A stretch of 64,000 nt of DNA from CAVTWY01 sp963738575 (GCA_963738575.1 CAVTWY010000003.1:124001-188000), one strand, 5' to 3'. Counted from the stretch's first letter, positions 1 to 9,433 are shown. Made by a program: numbers and translations. Notes: a model not told the origin generated them from the sequence alone.

Positions 1-3000
1 CCGTGGCTTGCTGCGCCGGTGTTGCAGCACCCGACAACACCGACCAAGCCTGCGCAATCAAGTCGATGCGCGCTTCGGTATTCGCGTGCGAGCCCAAGGG
101 GCTGCCGTTGTCAAAAAATGCGCGCTTGAACCAGTGGCCATCCCAGGCGTGGGTTTGCAAGGCGTGGCGCCAACCCACGGCGGCAGCTTCCCACGCTTGC
201 GCGCGTGCCGTGTCGCCGCGCTGGTGCGCCAGCGGGGCAAATCCCTGCACCACGCTGATCAAGAACCAACCCAGCCAAACCGATTCGCCTCGCCCCAGGT
301 GCCCCACACGGTTCATGCCGTCGTTCCAGTCGCCCGTGCCCATCAAAGGCAAGCCATGCGCCCCGACGCGCAGGCTGCGGTCCATGGCGCGCGCACCGTG
401 TTCGTACAACGTGGCCTCTTGCTGGCTCTGCGTGGGCACGTGGTAAGCGTCTTCGTCACCCGGGGGTATGGCTTGGCCATCGAGGAACGCCACGGACTCG
501 TCCAGCAAGCTCGTGTCTTGCGTGCATTGCAGGTAGTGGGCCGTTGCGAATGGCAACCACAACAAATCATCGCTGAAGTGCGTGCGCACGCCAGCGCCCG
601 TGGGCGCATGCCACCAGTGCTGCACGTCGCCCTCGACAAATTGGCGCGATGCGGCCAGCAGGATTTGCGAGCGCAACATTTGCGGTTGCGTGCCAGTCAG
701 CGCCATGGCGTCTTGCAACTGGTCACGAAAGCCAAACGCGCCGCCGGCTTGGTAGAACCCAGCGCGTGCCCACAACCTGCATGCCACCGTTTGATAGAGC
801 AACCAGCGGTTCACCAGAACGTCAAACAGTGGGTCGGGTGTTTGCACGGTGACCCCGCCAAGTAGCGTCGCCCAATGGTGGCGCACCTGGGTTAGCCGCT
901 GCAAAGGATCTGCCCACAGGGCGCGGCGCGCGGTGGAGCGGGCCTCGACTGGGGTGCTGCCGCAACCCACCAGCATCGTCCATGATTGCGACGTGCCAGG
1001 GGCCACGCTAAACGGCACAGCCACCGAGCCACAAGGGTCCAACCCCGCCCCGCTGACTTCATCGAGTTGCTCGGGCACGACCAAGCGACCACGCGCGTCA
1101 AACCACTCGCGGCGATCGCATGTCCACTCGGGCAGCAGCCCGTTGTCGCTACCGGCCAAGCGGCAGACCATGAACGCTGTGGAGCCACCCATGCCAGCGT
1201 GCGCGTCGCCTTGGGTGGCCAGCAACAGTTGAGCCGGTTCACCGAGCGCGTTGGTCATGGTTTCGCACGCGGTGCGAACCGTGTGCCTGTCACCCCGTGC
1301 AGCGCCCATGATCCATTCCACCATCGCCAGCGCGCGCAACTTCAAACCCCGTGCACCGTGATTGAACACTTGAACGTGCACCTGCTTGACCGACAGTTCG
1401 GGGTCCACGCACCACGTCACCTTGACTTCAATGTCGCGCCACGTGTGCTCGATGCGTGTGGTGCCTTGCCCATGGCTCACGCGGTAGCGCGTCGGCGCCG
1501 CCCCGAGGCCCGCAGCGAGGTTGATGACATCACCGCTGCGCAAGTCTTGAAGCAGCAGCCACTCGCCCGCCGGGTCGGAGACAGCGTCGTTGGACCAAGC
1601 GCTGAGCTGATTCAGGCGGCTGTTGATGCCCCAGGTGTGGCCGCCGCCCGCCTCCGACACGTGGGTGCCAAAGTGAGGGTTAGCCATCACGTTGACCCAA
1701 GGGCGCTGGGGCCGCTGTGCGGCATCGACCTGAAACGTGAAGGTGCCGTCGTGGGCGTCAAACTCGCCGCTTGTCACTTGGGCAACCGGCTGTGGTGTTG
1801 ATCGAAGGGGCAGCGCCTTGGGCGTTTGCGCTTGACGACGGTCAAGCGCCGTGTCGTGCCACTGGACGATGTCTTGCACATGCCGCTCCAAAGGCCGACC
1901 GTCGGCGGTCAAGCGAATGCGCGCCAAGGCACGCAACGTGGTCAGCTCATCTGCCGAGACATCGGCCATGCGCAGCACGTGCATGCGCGCGCGTGCCGAT
2001 TCGCGCGGTAGCGCTGCCGCATCGGCTGCAACGCGTTCACTCAACGCTGTCAATTCAAGCTGCAGCGGCATCAAGTACGACGCTGGCTCGGTGTTGATGA
2101 CCACCAGGTCGCACGCCAGCGTTGACCACGACCACAGCCGAAGTGCCCGCGTAAGCACGCGCGTCAATGCCAAGCCCTGCACCGCACCGCCCGACACCAA
2201 GATGATGGGTCGGTCGCCCGAGATGCCAAAGCGCCAAAGCAGGCGGCGATCGCAGCCGGTGGTTTCACTGCCGCGCGGCGCTGGCCGCGCCAGCGTCAAC
2301 ATCAGTGCGGTGGTCAACGTCTGAATGGCGGCCAATGAATCGGGCTTCAACTGCAATTCGCGTGCGCGTATGGCGGCCAGCGTGGCCGACATCAACGACG
2401 AGCGCTCGACGTGTGCCGATTGCAGGTACTTGTCCACCAATGACTCCATCGCGGCGCGGCTGGTGCCGGCGGCAGTCACCCAGGTGAGATGCGCGCTGCC
2501 ATGCGCCGGCAGCACGATTCGCACCGCGATCGACGCCACGGGGTCGAGCCCTGTTTGCAGCTCGCCGTGGGCATCGTCGCAGGTTGCTAGGGGATGCGTT
2601 AAGTCGCGGTTGCGACCGATCCATTGCGCCCGGTCCGTTTGCACGGCAACCGCGATGGGCGGTTTGTCACTGTGCGCCAGAAAGTGCACGGCGTGCAGGC
2701 CCTGTTCCGTGGTCAGGCGCGGCACGCGTTCGAAGTACAACGCGGCATCGGTGGTGTCGCGCGCCGCGCGCACAAACAAATTGGCGAACGCAGGGTGCGA
2801 TTCGTCACTTGCCGCGTCCGTCAAAGACACTTCCAAGTAAGAAATCAACTCGACCTCTTGCGCTTCGTCGGTGAGGTTTCGCAGTTCAATTTGGCGCACT
2901 TCGGCGTCGTCTTCCGGGCTCACCCAAACGGTGAGGCGCGATGTCATGTCGGGCCACTGGGCGTCCAGGCAAACGCGGTCGGCGTGAAGGCTGCACTGGT

Positions 3001-6000
3001 ACTCGGCTTGTGGATCGGGTGCTGGGTGCTGGGTCAACGACACCACGTCGGCACCGGGGGTTCGTCGCACGTAGAAGAAGGTGCCGTGCGTGTCGCGCAA
3101 AGCGTCATCGCGCCAGCGCGAGATGAACTGCTCGCCCATGCGACTCCAGCCCGCGCCGTTGGCGCGCAGTGCAACGCTGTAGCGCCCGTTGGACAAAAGT
3201 TGGGTGGGTTGCAGCGCACTGGCACCCGGTTGAATGTCGTGCTGAGCAACCCATGACGGGGCTTGCTCGCCGATGCGCAGCGCCACCGCAGGCTCCAGCA
3301 ACGACGAGACTTCGCGTGGCACCCGCTCGGACAGCAACGTGGCGACGGCCCCCAAATGCGGATGGCCCATGGCCCATCGACGCGGCGCCGCGTCGAGCAG
3401 CACATTGGCCAAGGCCACGATTTGCAACCCTTGGTGGTGCGCCATGAAGGTCATGACGGGCGCAAAGGCAGCGCCGGGCGCGGCTTCGGCGCGGCGCTCA
3501 GTGGTGTAGTCGAGTGACTCGATGAAGCCCATCGCATGGCGTGCCTTGAGGCCCTCCAGGCGGCGGTAGTTTTCTGCGGCAAGCTGCGGCGCCACCTGGG
3601 CCGCGAGCCCGGTGGCGTAAGGGGCAATCACCAATTCGTCGGGCGGCGTGCGGCGCAACGCCAACCGTGGCACCCCTTGCGGCCCGTATTGGTAAGCCGT
3701 CGTGTGGTCGCGCGCCGCGTGGGCCGACTCCGAGATACCCCACGGCACACCGTGTTCAATCGCAAAGGTTATCTGCTCAGCGACTGCCGCCAGCGTTGCG
3801 CTGTGCAGGGCGCTGCCAGGGGGCTCGTGAAGCAGCAGGCTTGGCATCAGGTACTCAAACATCGACCCTGACCACGAACGCAAGCCCACCCGCGTGCCGC
3901 TGGCGTAGAACGGCCGGCCGAGGGCCATCCAGTGACTTACGGGCACGTCGCCCTTGGCGATGGCCCACAGGCTGGAAAAGCGTGCCTCCGAGGCCAGCAG
4001 GTCGTAGTACGACGCGTCGAGCGATTGCTCGGCCAAACGCAGACCGATGTGAAACAAGCGCCGCCGCGGGTCGTAGAGGCAGGTGAAGTTGGGCTCGAGT
4101 GCCAGCCCCTCGAAGGCGTCTGCAACGCGTTGCGCACGCTCGCATAGCAGGGGGTCGTCGTGCCCCTGGACCATCTCGCGTAGCGCTTGGGCGGTGGCAA
4201 TCAGGTGGCCACACAAGTTGCCACTGTCGACGGTGGAGACATAGGCAGGTAGCAGCGGTTGCAGTGTTCGGGTGTCGTACCAGTTGAGAAAGTGACCGTT
4301 GTGGCGCTGCAGGCGCATCAACGTCGCCAAGGTTCGTTCCAGCCGCTGGAGCAAGTGGGGTGCATCCAGCCAACCAAAGCGGTAGGCGCATGCCACGCTC
4401 AGCACGTACAGCCCGATGTTGGTGGGGGAGGTTCGGTGCGCCACCATGGTTTCGGGCGCGGTTTGAACGTTGTCGGGTGGCAGGTGGTTGTCTTCGTCGC
4501 CCACCCAACGCTCGAACAAGTTCCACGTGTCTCGGGCCACACCGTGCAAGTACAGCCCGTCGTGGGCCGACAGTTGGTTGGCGTCGTCACGCTGCTCGCG
4601 GCTGACCCACCAGGTCCACACGGGTGAAGCACCCCACACGCAACACACCACCAGCACCCACCAGGGTGTAGGCGTGCCGACGATCAGCATTGCGACCAGC
4701 AGCACCATGGCCGCCACCACCACCTTGGCGTGCTTTTGCGTCAGTCCAGCCAGATCGCGAATCGCGGCGGCTTGGGCGGCCGCGGCCGTGGTCCACTGCA
4801 GCAGGTGATGTCGGCTCACCAGCAGGCGGTACAAAGCGCGCGTGATGGCATCCGCAAACAGCATCGACTGGCTCAACAACTGCGCCAGGTGCCACGCCGT
4901 GCTCAACAGCGCGCGCCAAACTCCCGTCAGAGCCTGGCTGAAAAAATGCGTCAGTGCCAACCCGTCGCGACTGGGCGCCAGTGCCGCCAACGCGCCCAGC
5001 AACGGCCCGGCGCCAAAGGCCGCTGCCACCAGCAACCAGGCGGCGCCTGGGGCCAAGGCTTGCGTGGTCATGGCCACCAGCACCAACGCGAGTGACATCG
5101 GCGCCACCAAGGAGCGGCGAAGGTTGTCCAAGAGCTTCCAGCGGTGGATGGTGCGAAGGCCGAGGTGGCGTGCCCCCATCAACACGGGCAACAGTTGCCA
5201 ATCGCCACGCGTCCAACGGTGAATGCGTGCGGCCGCCACGTCAGCGTGCATGGGCGCTTCTTCAATCAACGTGACATCGCTCACCCCCGCGCAGCGAACG
5301 ATCGAGCCTTCAATCATGTCGTGGCTCAACACCTGTTCTGTCGGCAGGCGGCCGCTCAACACGCGGTGGCATGCGTCGACGTTGAGCAAGCCCTTGCCGG
5401 TAAAACTGCCTTCACCCGTCAAGTCTTGGTAAACCTCGGACGTTGCTGCCGCGTAAGGATCGATGCCACTTTGGCCCGCAAACAGCTCGTGGTAGACGGA
5501 TGCCATGCCGTGGGTGGGCAGCTGCGTTGCAATGTGTGGCTGCAAGATGCCATAGCCACCGATGACGCGGCGCCCATCGACGTCCAAACGTGGTTGGTTG
5601 GCAGGGTGCGCCGCCACGGCCACCAGTTCGCGCAGCGCGCCCGGTGGCAACAGCGTGTCGCTGTCCAGGGTCACGACGTACCGCGTGCCCTGGGCCCACT
5701 GCGAAAGTGGGCCTTGGTCGATGAAGGCGGCGCTTCGACCGGTGGCCAAGGCATCCACCAGTTGCTCAAGCTTGCCTCGCTTGCGCTCCCAACCGAGCCA
5801 CTTCTGTTCGGTCTCGGACCACTGTCGCTCGCGGTGCAGCAGCAAAAAACGCGCGGGCTGTAACGGGGCAGCAGGGTACTTGTCGTTCAAACGCTGCAGG
5901 GCATGGCGGGCAGCCCCGAGCACGGCGTTGTCTTGGTTGACGTGCTTGTGCGCCGCATCGGCAAAGTCACTGAGCAGTGCGAATTGGGCATGAACCTCTG

Positions 6001-7558
6001 CGTTGGCAAGGTGATGGCGCTCCAGCGCTTCGATCAGGGCATGAACACCGTCCAGGTCGGTGAGCAGCGCGGGCACCACCACCATCACCCGGTGCTCGGC
6101 CGGAATGCCCAGGGGCCATGCCAGCCGAGGCAGGCGGTGCGGTTGCATCGACTCACTGATCAAGCGGTGCAGCAAGGCGATCACGGTTTCCGAGGCCGGG
6201 AAGAGTGCCAACAAGCCCAGCAACATCAACAACCAGGGTGCCGTTTGATCGGGCGCTTGAGTGATCACCACGAGCGACGTAACGGCCATGCTGCCGACTG
6301 AAATGAGGGCCAAGTACGTTGGCACCGCCAGGGTGCGCCTCAGGGTTTCTCGGCTGGGCCACGCCACGCGCGGCAGCCCCAACGATTTGCGCAGGATGGG
6401 GCGCCCCGGGCCGTGGAGCCAATAGCCGGGCGTTGCGTGGGCCGCGTCGCCAGCCTCACCCGTGAGCTGCAACAACGTGCGTGCCACGTCGATCTCACCT
6501 TGATCGCCATGGCGCGACAGCTTTTCGATGGCGCGAAGGGTGTCGTCTTGGGTGTCGTCGCGCTCGGCGCGGAACAGCTGGGACTGCTGCATGCATTGCA
6601 TCAACTGGCTGGACCGCCCAATGATGTCGCGCCAATCGGCGTCGCCCAGCAGGCGCAGCGAGCGGATTGCATTGCTCATGCTCAAGTTGTCGGCGGCTTG
6701 GTCGGCTTGCTGCTGCAATTGCGCGGCGGCACGGTCCGGCAGGACGCTGTCAAGCCAGTGCTGCAGCGTGGGCTGCGGCGGCAGGCGATGATCTTGCAGC
6801 CGCAAGGCCACTTGCAGTGCAAACACGTCATGCACCCCGCGTTGGCGAAGGCGTCGGTACTGTTCTTCAGGCCCCAGCGCGTTGCTGTCGGCCCGTTCGT
6901 CAGCCCAGCGATTGGCCAACTCGCGTGCAGCTTTGGCCGTGGCCACGCGCTCGGCCATGCGGCGAAGGTTTTCGACCAACACCACGCGCAACGTGGTGGA
7001 CAAGGCCCACAGTTCTCCCAGCGACAGCGGGCGCGACTCTTGGTAGGCCTTCAAAAACGCATTCAAGAGTTCTTCATTGAACGCGCTGTCGGTGTGCGCA
7101 ACAAATGCCCATGCCACGCCATAAATGCGCGGCAGCCCGGCCAGTGGCTCGTCTTGCAACACCGGCAGCGTGGCGAAGTAGCGCGCTGGCAAGCCGTCGT
7201 GGATCTCCCTGACTTGCGTCAAGACGACGTGAAAATTATCGAGCAACCATTCGCCCGCAGGGCTGATGTGGTGCCCGGCGTGCGCTTGCAAACCAATGTA
7301 CCGATGGGCTTCGCGCAGCACGCGCACGTTGCTGCGCATGCGCGGAAAGAATGCGGGTGTTCGGTGGCCCGTGCCAAGCACTTGGTGCGTGGCGGCCAAA
7401 CTGCGGCCGTGTTGCATGAAGCGGGCACTGCCGAAGATCTCGGCGCGGATGGGCGCGTCGATCGGCCCCCGCGACCCAGCCACCATGTTTTGTGCCGCAT
7501 CGTCTGGCCGCATGAAGGCCCACGGCGTCCGTTGCCGCAGCCACCGCCAGGTAGGCAT
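1..7558 (-). CDS. ndvB: Cyclic beta-1,2-glucan synthase (GT84-GH94), C-terminus cut by window edge
   Basis: About 2519 codons read open to the left edge; NdvB/Cgs proteins are usually near 2850 residues, so roughly 300 C-terminal residues are missing. This inner-membrane enzyme builds cyclic beta-1,2-glucan from UDP-glucose on a protein-bound intermediate, and its phosphorylase domain sets ring size. The N-terminal region has FHVVLTQVREIHDGLP, typical of the family. Hydrophobic segments lie near residues 405-460 and 820-990. The glycosyltransferase motif YVVTLDSDTLLPPG is at about 628-641. Further on come FYQAGGAFGFRDQLQDAMAL and, near 2408, the GH94 catalytic motif GTGDWNDGMNRVG. The ATG follows the stop of a 69-codon ORF by three bases, so translation may be coupled. 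I saw no internal stop. Family assignment is firm; the exact start is less so, because no strong ribosome site precedes it. Confidence 0.93.
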   Translation of the reverse strand, partial: MPTWRWLRQRTPWAFMRPDDAAQNMVAGSRGPIDAPIRAEIFGSARFMQHGRSLAATHQVLGTGHRTPAFFPRMRSNVRVLREAHRYIGLQAHAGHHISPAGEWLLDNFHVVLTQVREIHDGLPARYFATLPVLQDEPLAGLPRIYGVAWAFVAHTDSAFNEELLNAFLKAYQESRPLSLGELWALSTTLRVVLVENLRRMAERVATAKAARELANRWADERADSNALGPEEQYRRLRQRGVHDVFALQVALRLQDHRLPPQPTLQHWLDSVLPDRAAAQLQQQADQAADNLSMSNAIRSLRLLGDADWRDIIGRSSQLMQCMQQSQLFRAERDDTQDDTLRAIEKLSRHGDQGEIDVARTLLQLTGEAGDAAHATPGYWLHGPGRPILRKSLGLPRVAWPSRETLRRTLAVPTYLALISVGSMAVTSLVVITQAPDQTAPWLLMLLGLLALFPASETVIALLHRLISESMQPHRLPRLAWPLGIPAEHRVMVVVPALLTDLDGVHALIEALERHHLANAEVHAQFALLSDFADAAHKHVNQDNAVLGAARHALQRLNDKYPAAPLQPARFLLLHRERQWSETEQKWLGWERKRGKLEQLVDALATGRSAAFIDQGPLSQWAQGTRYVVTLDSDTLLPPGALRELVAVAAHPANQPRLDVDGRRVIGGYGILQPHIATQLPTHGMASVYHELFAGQSGIDPYAAATSEVYQDLTGEGSFTGKGLLNVDACHRVLSGRLPTEQVLSHDMIEGSIVRCAGVSDVTLIEEAPMHADVAAARIHRWTRGDWQLLPVLMGARHLGLRTIHRWKLLDNLRRSLVAPMSLALVLVAMTTQALAPGAAWLLVAAAFGAGPLLGALAALAPSRDGLALTHFFSQALTGVWRALLSTAWHLAQLLSQSMLFADAITRALYRLLVSRHHLLQWTTAAAAQAAAIRDLAGLTQKHAKVVVAAMVLLVAMLIVGTPTPWWVLVVCCVWGASPVWTWWVSREQRDDANQLSAHDGLYLHGVARDTWNLFERWVGDEDNHLPPDNVQTAPETMVAHRTSPTNIGLYVLSVACAYRFGWLDAPHLLQRLERTLATLMRLQRHNGHFLNWYDTRTLQPLLPAYVSTVDSGNLCGHLIATAQALREMVQGHDDPLLCERAQRVADAFEGLALEPNFTCLYDPRRRLFHIGLRLAEQSLDASYYDLLASEARFSSLWAIAKGDVPVSHWMALGRPFYASGTRVGLRSWSGSMFEYLMPSLLLHEPPGSALHSATLAAVAEQITFAIEHGVPWGISESAHAARDHTTAYQYGPQGVPRLALRRTPPDELVIAPYATGLAAQVAPQLAAENYRRLEGLKARHAMGFIESLDYTTERRAEAAPGAAFAPVMTFMAHHQGLQIVALANVLLDAAPRRWAMGHPHLGAVATLLSERVPREVSSLLEPAVALRIGEQAPSWVAQHDIQPGASALQPTQLLSNGRYSVALRANGAGWSRMGEQFISRWRDDALRDTHGTFFYVRRTPGADVVSLTQHPAPDPQAEYQCSLHADRVCLDAQWPDMTSRLTVWVSPEDDAEVRQIELRNLTDEAQEVELISYLEVSLTDAASDESHPAFANLFVRAARDTTDAALYFERVPRLTTEQGLHAVHFLAHSDKPPIAVAVQTDRAQWIGRNRDLTHPLATCDDAHGELQTGLDPVASIAVRIVLPAHGSAHLTWVTAAGTSRAAMESLVDKYLQSAHVERSSLMSATLAAIRARELQLKPDSLAAIQTLTTALMLTLARPAPRGSETTGCDRRLLWRFGISGDRPIILVSGGAVQGLALTRVLTRALRLWSWSTLACDLVVINTEPASYLMPLQLELTALSERVAADAAALPRESARARMHVLRMADVSADELTTLRALARIRLTADGRPLERHVQDIVQWHDTALDRRQAQTPKALPLRSTPQPVAQVTSGEFDAHDGTFTFQVDAAQRPQRPWVNVMANPHFGTHVSEAGGGHTWGINSRLNQLSAWSNDAVSDPAGEWLLLQDLRSGDVINLAAGLGAAPTRYRVSHGQGTTRIEHTWRDIEVKVTWCVDPELSVKQVHVQVFNHGARGLKLRALAMVEWIMGAARGDRHTVRTACETMTNALGEPAQLLLATQGDAHAGMGGSTAFMVCRLAGSDNGLLPEWTCDRREWFDARGRLVVPEQLDEVSGAGLDPCGSVAVPFSVAPGTSQSWTMLVGCGSTPVEARSTARRALWADPLQRLTQVRHHWATLLGGVTVQTPDPLFDVLVNRWLLYQTVACRLWARAGFYQAGGAFGFRDQLQDAMALTGTQPQMLRSQILLAASRQFVEGDVQHWWHAPTGAGVRTHFSDDLLWLPFATAHYLQCTQDTSLLDESVAFLDGQAIPPGDEDAYHVPTQSQQEATLYEHGARAMDRSLRVGAHGLPLMGTGDWNDGMNRVGHLGRGESVWLGWFLISVVQGFAPLAHQRGDTARAQAWEAAAVGWRHALQTHAWDGHWFKRAFFDNGSPLGSHANTEARIDLIAQAWSVLSGAATPAQQAT

Positions 7559-7561
7559 GGG

Positions 7562-7771
7562 TCAGAGCACCAATAAGGCGCTGAGCAGAATCAGGGAGCT
7601 GACGAACAGGGTGGTGATGACACGGGGCATGACGATGCTGTGAATGGTGTCTGCCACGCATCGCATGCGAAACCCGGGGCCCAGCGATGCCATGCACAAC
7701 TGCAGGTGGTCGGCCAACCCACCTCGCTCGTCGAGGTCAGATCGGGGTGCGGTGGTGTGAGGCGGCTTCAT
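7562..7771 (-). CDS. Small membrane ORF upstream of the cyclic glucan synthase
   Basis: A 69-residue ORF with a polar N-terminal half and one C-terminal hydrophobic segment, roughly residues 46-69 (VITTLFVSSLILLSALLVL). Its TGA lies three bases before the ATG of the glucan synthase gene. It may be a small anchored partner, or a leader whose translation feeds ribosomes to the next gene. The ribosome site is weak (AAGAAAG). I do not recognise a family. The main evidence that it is real is its placement and the palindromic site about 95 bases upstream. Confidence 0.45.
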   Translation of the reverse strand: MKPPHTTAPRSDLDERGGLADHLQLCMASLGPGFRMRCVADTIHSIVMPRVITTLFVSSLILLSALLVL

Positions 7772-7863
7772 GGCGAGCTTTCTTGGTTCTTTGTTCTGGG
7801 GTCTTGTGGTTGATGATGGTGCCCACGGCTAACTTGTGGTATCGGTCGTGCACGGGTCAAGCT

Positions 7864-7879
7864 GTAGGACACCTCCGAC
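7864..7879. promoter_or_regulatory. Candidate operator, site 1 of 8 (GTAGGA-N4-TCCGAC)
   Basis: Inverted repeat GTAGGA-CACC-TCCGAC, about 93 bases upstream of the small membrane ORF and glucan synthase gene. Both half-sites are identical to those of site 5 at 12730. One of eight related palindromes confined to 7.8-16.8 kb; the binding protein is unknown. Confidence 0.55.
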
Positions 7880-7895
7880 AGGCTGGCCGGTTGGA

Positions 7896-8282
7896 TCAGC
7901 GTCGAGCGTCTGGGCGACGCGAAAGCAAGACCCAAAGCGCGGCCAAACCCACACCAACGGCGGCCGCCATGGCCACCGCCTTCAAGGGCTCTTGCTGAAT
8001 CGCTTCGCGTGCTTGTTTGGAGACGACGCCTGCTTGGGAGCGCCATTGCTCCGAGCGTTCACGCATGGCATCGGCACCGCGACGGGCCAGTGCTTCGGCC
8101 TGCGCGGTGGTGTCGTGAATGGCCGCCGGGGCCTGATGCACAACGTCGGCCAAACGGTCAAGCGCCTGGTTGGTGACGCGCTGGGTGGTTCGGATGGCTT
8201 GGTCGGTGCCATTCGCGACAGCTTCGGCGGCGTGGTTGGCGGTCTCGCTGATTGAGCGTTGGGGGGTGATGGTGGATGTCAT
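7896..8282 (-). CDS. DUF883/YqjD-ElaB-like inner membrane protein
   Basis: A 128-residue protein with an amphipathic, alanine-rich helical N-terminal part and a C-terminal membrane anchor (VAMAAAVGVGLAALWVLL) just after the EPLKA motif, ending in a short basic tail. This is the layout of the DUF883 family (ElaB, YqjD, YgaM), small tail-anchored proteins linked in E. coli to stationary phase and ribosome binding. The ATG at 8282 is chosen over one 30 bases upstream because AAGGA lies five bases before it. It follows the DUF1328 gene on the same strand with a 40-base gap and is probably co-transcribed with it. The anchor is clear; the physiological role is inferred from the family. Confidence 0.8.
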   Translation of the reverse strand: MTSTITPQRSISETANHAAEAVANGTDQAIRTTQRVTNQALDRLADVVHQAPAAIHDTTAQAEALARRGADAMRERSEQWRSQAGVVSKQAREAIQQEPLKAVAMAAAVGVGLAALWVLLSRRPDARR

Positions 8283-8322
8283 GGGTGTCCTTAATGAAGT
8301 TAGGGTTGTCATTTGGCGCTGT

Positions 8323-8487
8323 TCAACTGCGCTTGATCAGGCTGGCAATGAAGCTGATGACGGCCAACACGATGAAGACAAAGAAGAGTGTTTGGGCAAT
8401 GCCGGCAGCGCCAGCTGCGATGCCGCCGAATCCGAACAACGCGGCGATAAGCGCAATAACAAAGAAGACGACTGCGTAGTGCAACAT
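8323..8487 (-). CDS. DUF1328 (YtjA-like) small membrane protein
   Basis: A 54-residue, almost wholly hydrophobic protein starting MLHYAVVFFVIALIAALFGF and containing GGIAAGAAGIAQ between two membrane helices. This is the complete architecture of DUF1328/YtjA proteins, which are typically 50-60 residues. AGGAG lies eight bases before the ATG. It heads the minus-strand pair with the DUF883 gene. A copy of the island's palindrome (8613-8628) lies about 125 bases upstream. Function is unknown; the family is common near stress genes in proteobacteria. Confidence 0.87.
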   Translation of the reverse strand: MLHYAVVFFVIALIAALFGFGGIAAGAAGIAQTLFFVFIVLAVISFIASLIKRS

Positions 8488-8612
8488 GGTGATGCTCCTG
8501 GGTTTGATGTGTGCAGCGCTGGGGCTGCGACGACAAAAGCTTAGGGGCGTGTGCTGTTGATGCCTGTCGGCAAGGAGCCCCTTGGTGTGTCAGCAATCAT
8601 CCTGCTGGGTCT

Positions 8613-8628
8613 GTAGGCGCCTGCTGAC
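8613..8628. promoter_or_regulatory. Candidate operator, site 2 of 8 (GTAGGC-N4-GCTGAC)
   Basis: GTAGGC-GCCT-GCTGAC, a degenerate copy of the island palindrome. The stronger half-site reads GCCTAC on the minus strand, facing the DUF1328-DUF883 pair about 125 bases away. Confidence 0.45.
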
Positions 8629-8711
8629 ACGTCACCACGTGCAAGCGGTGCAAGCGAAAGCTGGTGCAAACAACCCGCAGCAACGATGTGAAACACGCCT
8701 CGCAATGGTGC

Positions 8712-8727
8712 GAAGGCATCGTCCTAC
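8712..8727. promoter_or_regulatory. Candidate operator, site 3 of 8 (GAAGGC-N4-TCCTAC)
   Basis: GAAGGC-ATCG-TCCTAC on the plus strand, facing the exported-protein gene at 8856 from about 130 bases. The right half-site is perfect and the left matches 4 of 6. Confidence 0.45.
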
Positions 8728-8855
8728 ACATCAACGGCCGGATGGGTGACGTTGGCGCCACCGCTCTCGTGGCAACCTGCTGGGCAAGTCCTCAAGGCAG
8801 CGTCGAATGGTCAAGGGGCTTCGTTCAACTCAACCTCTCTTCAGGAGCTATCACC

Positions 8856-9143
8856 ATGATGATGAAAAACCTTCTCTCTCTGGGCCTCGCGGGTACTGCG
8901 GCGATTCTTCTCGTTGTCGGCGGCGTGGCCGTGGCACAAAACACGCCGTCATCGCCTGCGGTGAGTGCACCGACGGAAGCGCCCGCAAGTGCGCCAACGC
9001 AGTCGATGCCAAGCGTGCCGGCCGTTCCTAGCGTGCCTACGATGCCCACCGCACCGGTGGAGTCGGGTGCGTCGGCCATGGACGCCAACCGCCCGTCGAT
9101 GACAACCGATGCGACGCTGCCAGCACGCGCCGATCGCAATTGA
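8856..9143 (+). CDS. Small exported Pro/Ala/Ser-rich protein
   Basis: The first of three in-frame ATGs (8856, 8859, 8862) is chosen; AGGAG ends eight bases before it. The roughly 95-residue product begins with a signal peptide (basic MMMKN, a hydrophobic core and a VAVAQ cleavage region). The rest is a low-complexity Pro/Ser/Ala/Thr stretch with repeated PSVPAVPSVPTMPTAP-like units. This composition suggests an unstructured periplasmic or cell-wall-spanning peptide. No family is recognised. It is followed by a second tiny exported protein and an L,D-transpeptidase-like gene, suggesting a cell-envelope role. Confidence 0.7.
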   Translation: MMMKNLLSLGLAGTAAILLVVGGVAVAQNTPSSPAVSAPTEAPASAPTQSMPSVPAVPSVPTMPTAPVESGASAMDANRPSMTTDATLPARADRN

Positions 9144-9160
9144 TCGACTGAAGCTTGCGC

Positions 9161-9196
9161 GCGAAGGCGGCGACCGCAAGGTTCGCTTGCCTTCGC
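9161..9196. repeat. Stem-loop between two small exported-protein genes
   Basis: The 8-base arms GCGAAGGC and GCCTTCGC flank a 20-base loop in the 98-base gap between the genes at 8856 and 9242. There is no T-run, so an intrinsic terminator is unlikely. An mRNA processing or stability hairpin is possible. Confidence 0.5.
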
Positions 9197-9241
9197 TTGG
9201 CGCTCGCAGTCGCGCCCGCTGCTTCCATCAAGGAGACATTC

Positions 9242-9433
9242 ATGCAAGCTGCACTGAAACTATTCGCGCTGGCCGTGCTGTCCGCTGTTGGCTGGGGCTG
9301 TTTGCTTAAAAAGAGCCAAGCACAAGGCGCCGCTACCTCGTCGGCCAAAACAGAGGCCATGCAGACGTGGGAGGGTGAGGGCGGTGGTCTGCCCGACGGT
9401 GGGCCGGGTCAAACGACCGCCACGCCGCCGTGA
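9242..9433 (+). CDS. Tiny exported protein ending in a Gly/Pro-rich tail
   Basis: A 63-residue product with a signal peptide (MQAALKLFALAVLSAVGW) and a mature part containing AMQTWEGEGGGLPDGGPG. AAGGAG lies seven bases before the ATG, which supports this start. Its TGA overlaps the GTG start of the next gene by four bases (GTGA), so the two are translationally coupled. I do not know a named family, but the TWEGEGG-type motif followed by a Pro/Gly tail looks deliberate. With its neighbours it probably acts in the envelope. Confidence 0.7.
   Translation: MQAALKLFALAVLSAVGWGCLLKKSQAQGAATSSAKTEAMQTWEGEGGGLPDGGPGQTTATPP

Larger units (their letters stand above)
8488..8855. other. Divergent intergenic region with two operator-like palindromes
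   Basis: There is no convincing gene in these 368 bases between the minus-strand DUF1328 gene and the plus-strand exported-protein gene. It carries palindrome sites 2 and 3, each about 125 bases from the start codon it faces, and a short perfect hairpin CAAGG-AGCC-CCTTG at 8571-8584. Both divergent promoters are presumably here. Confidence 0.6.
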
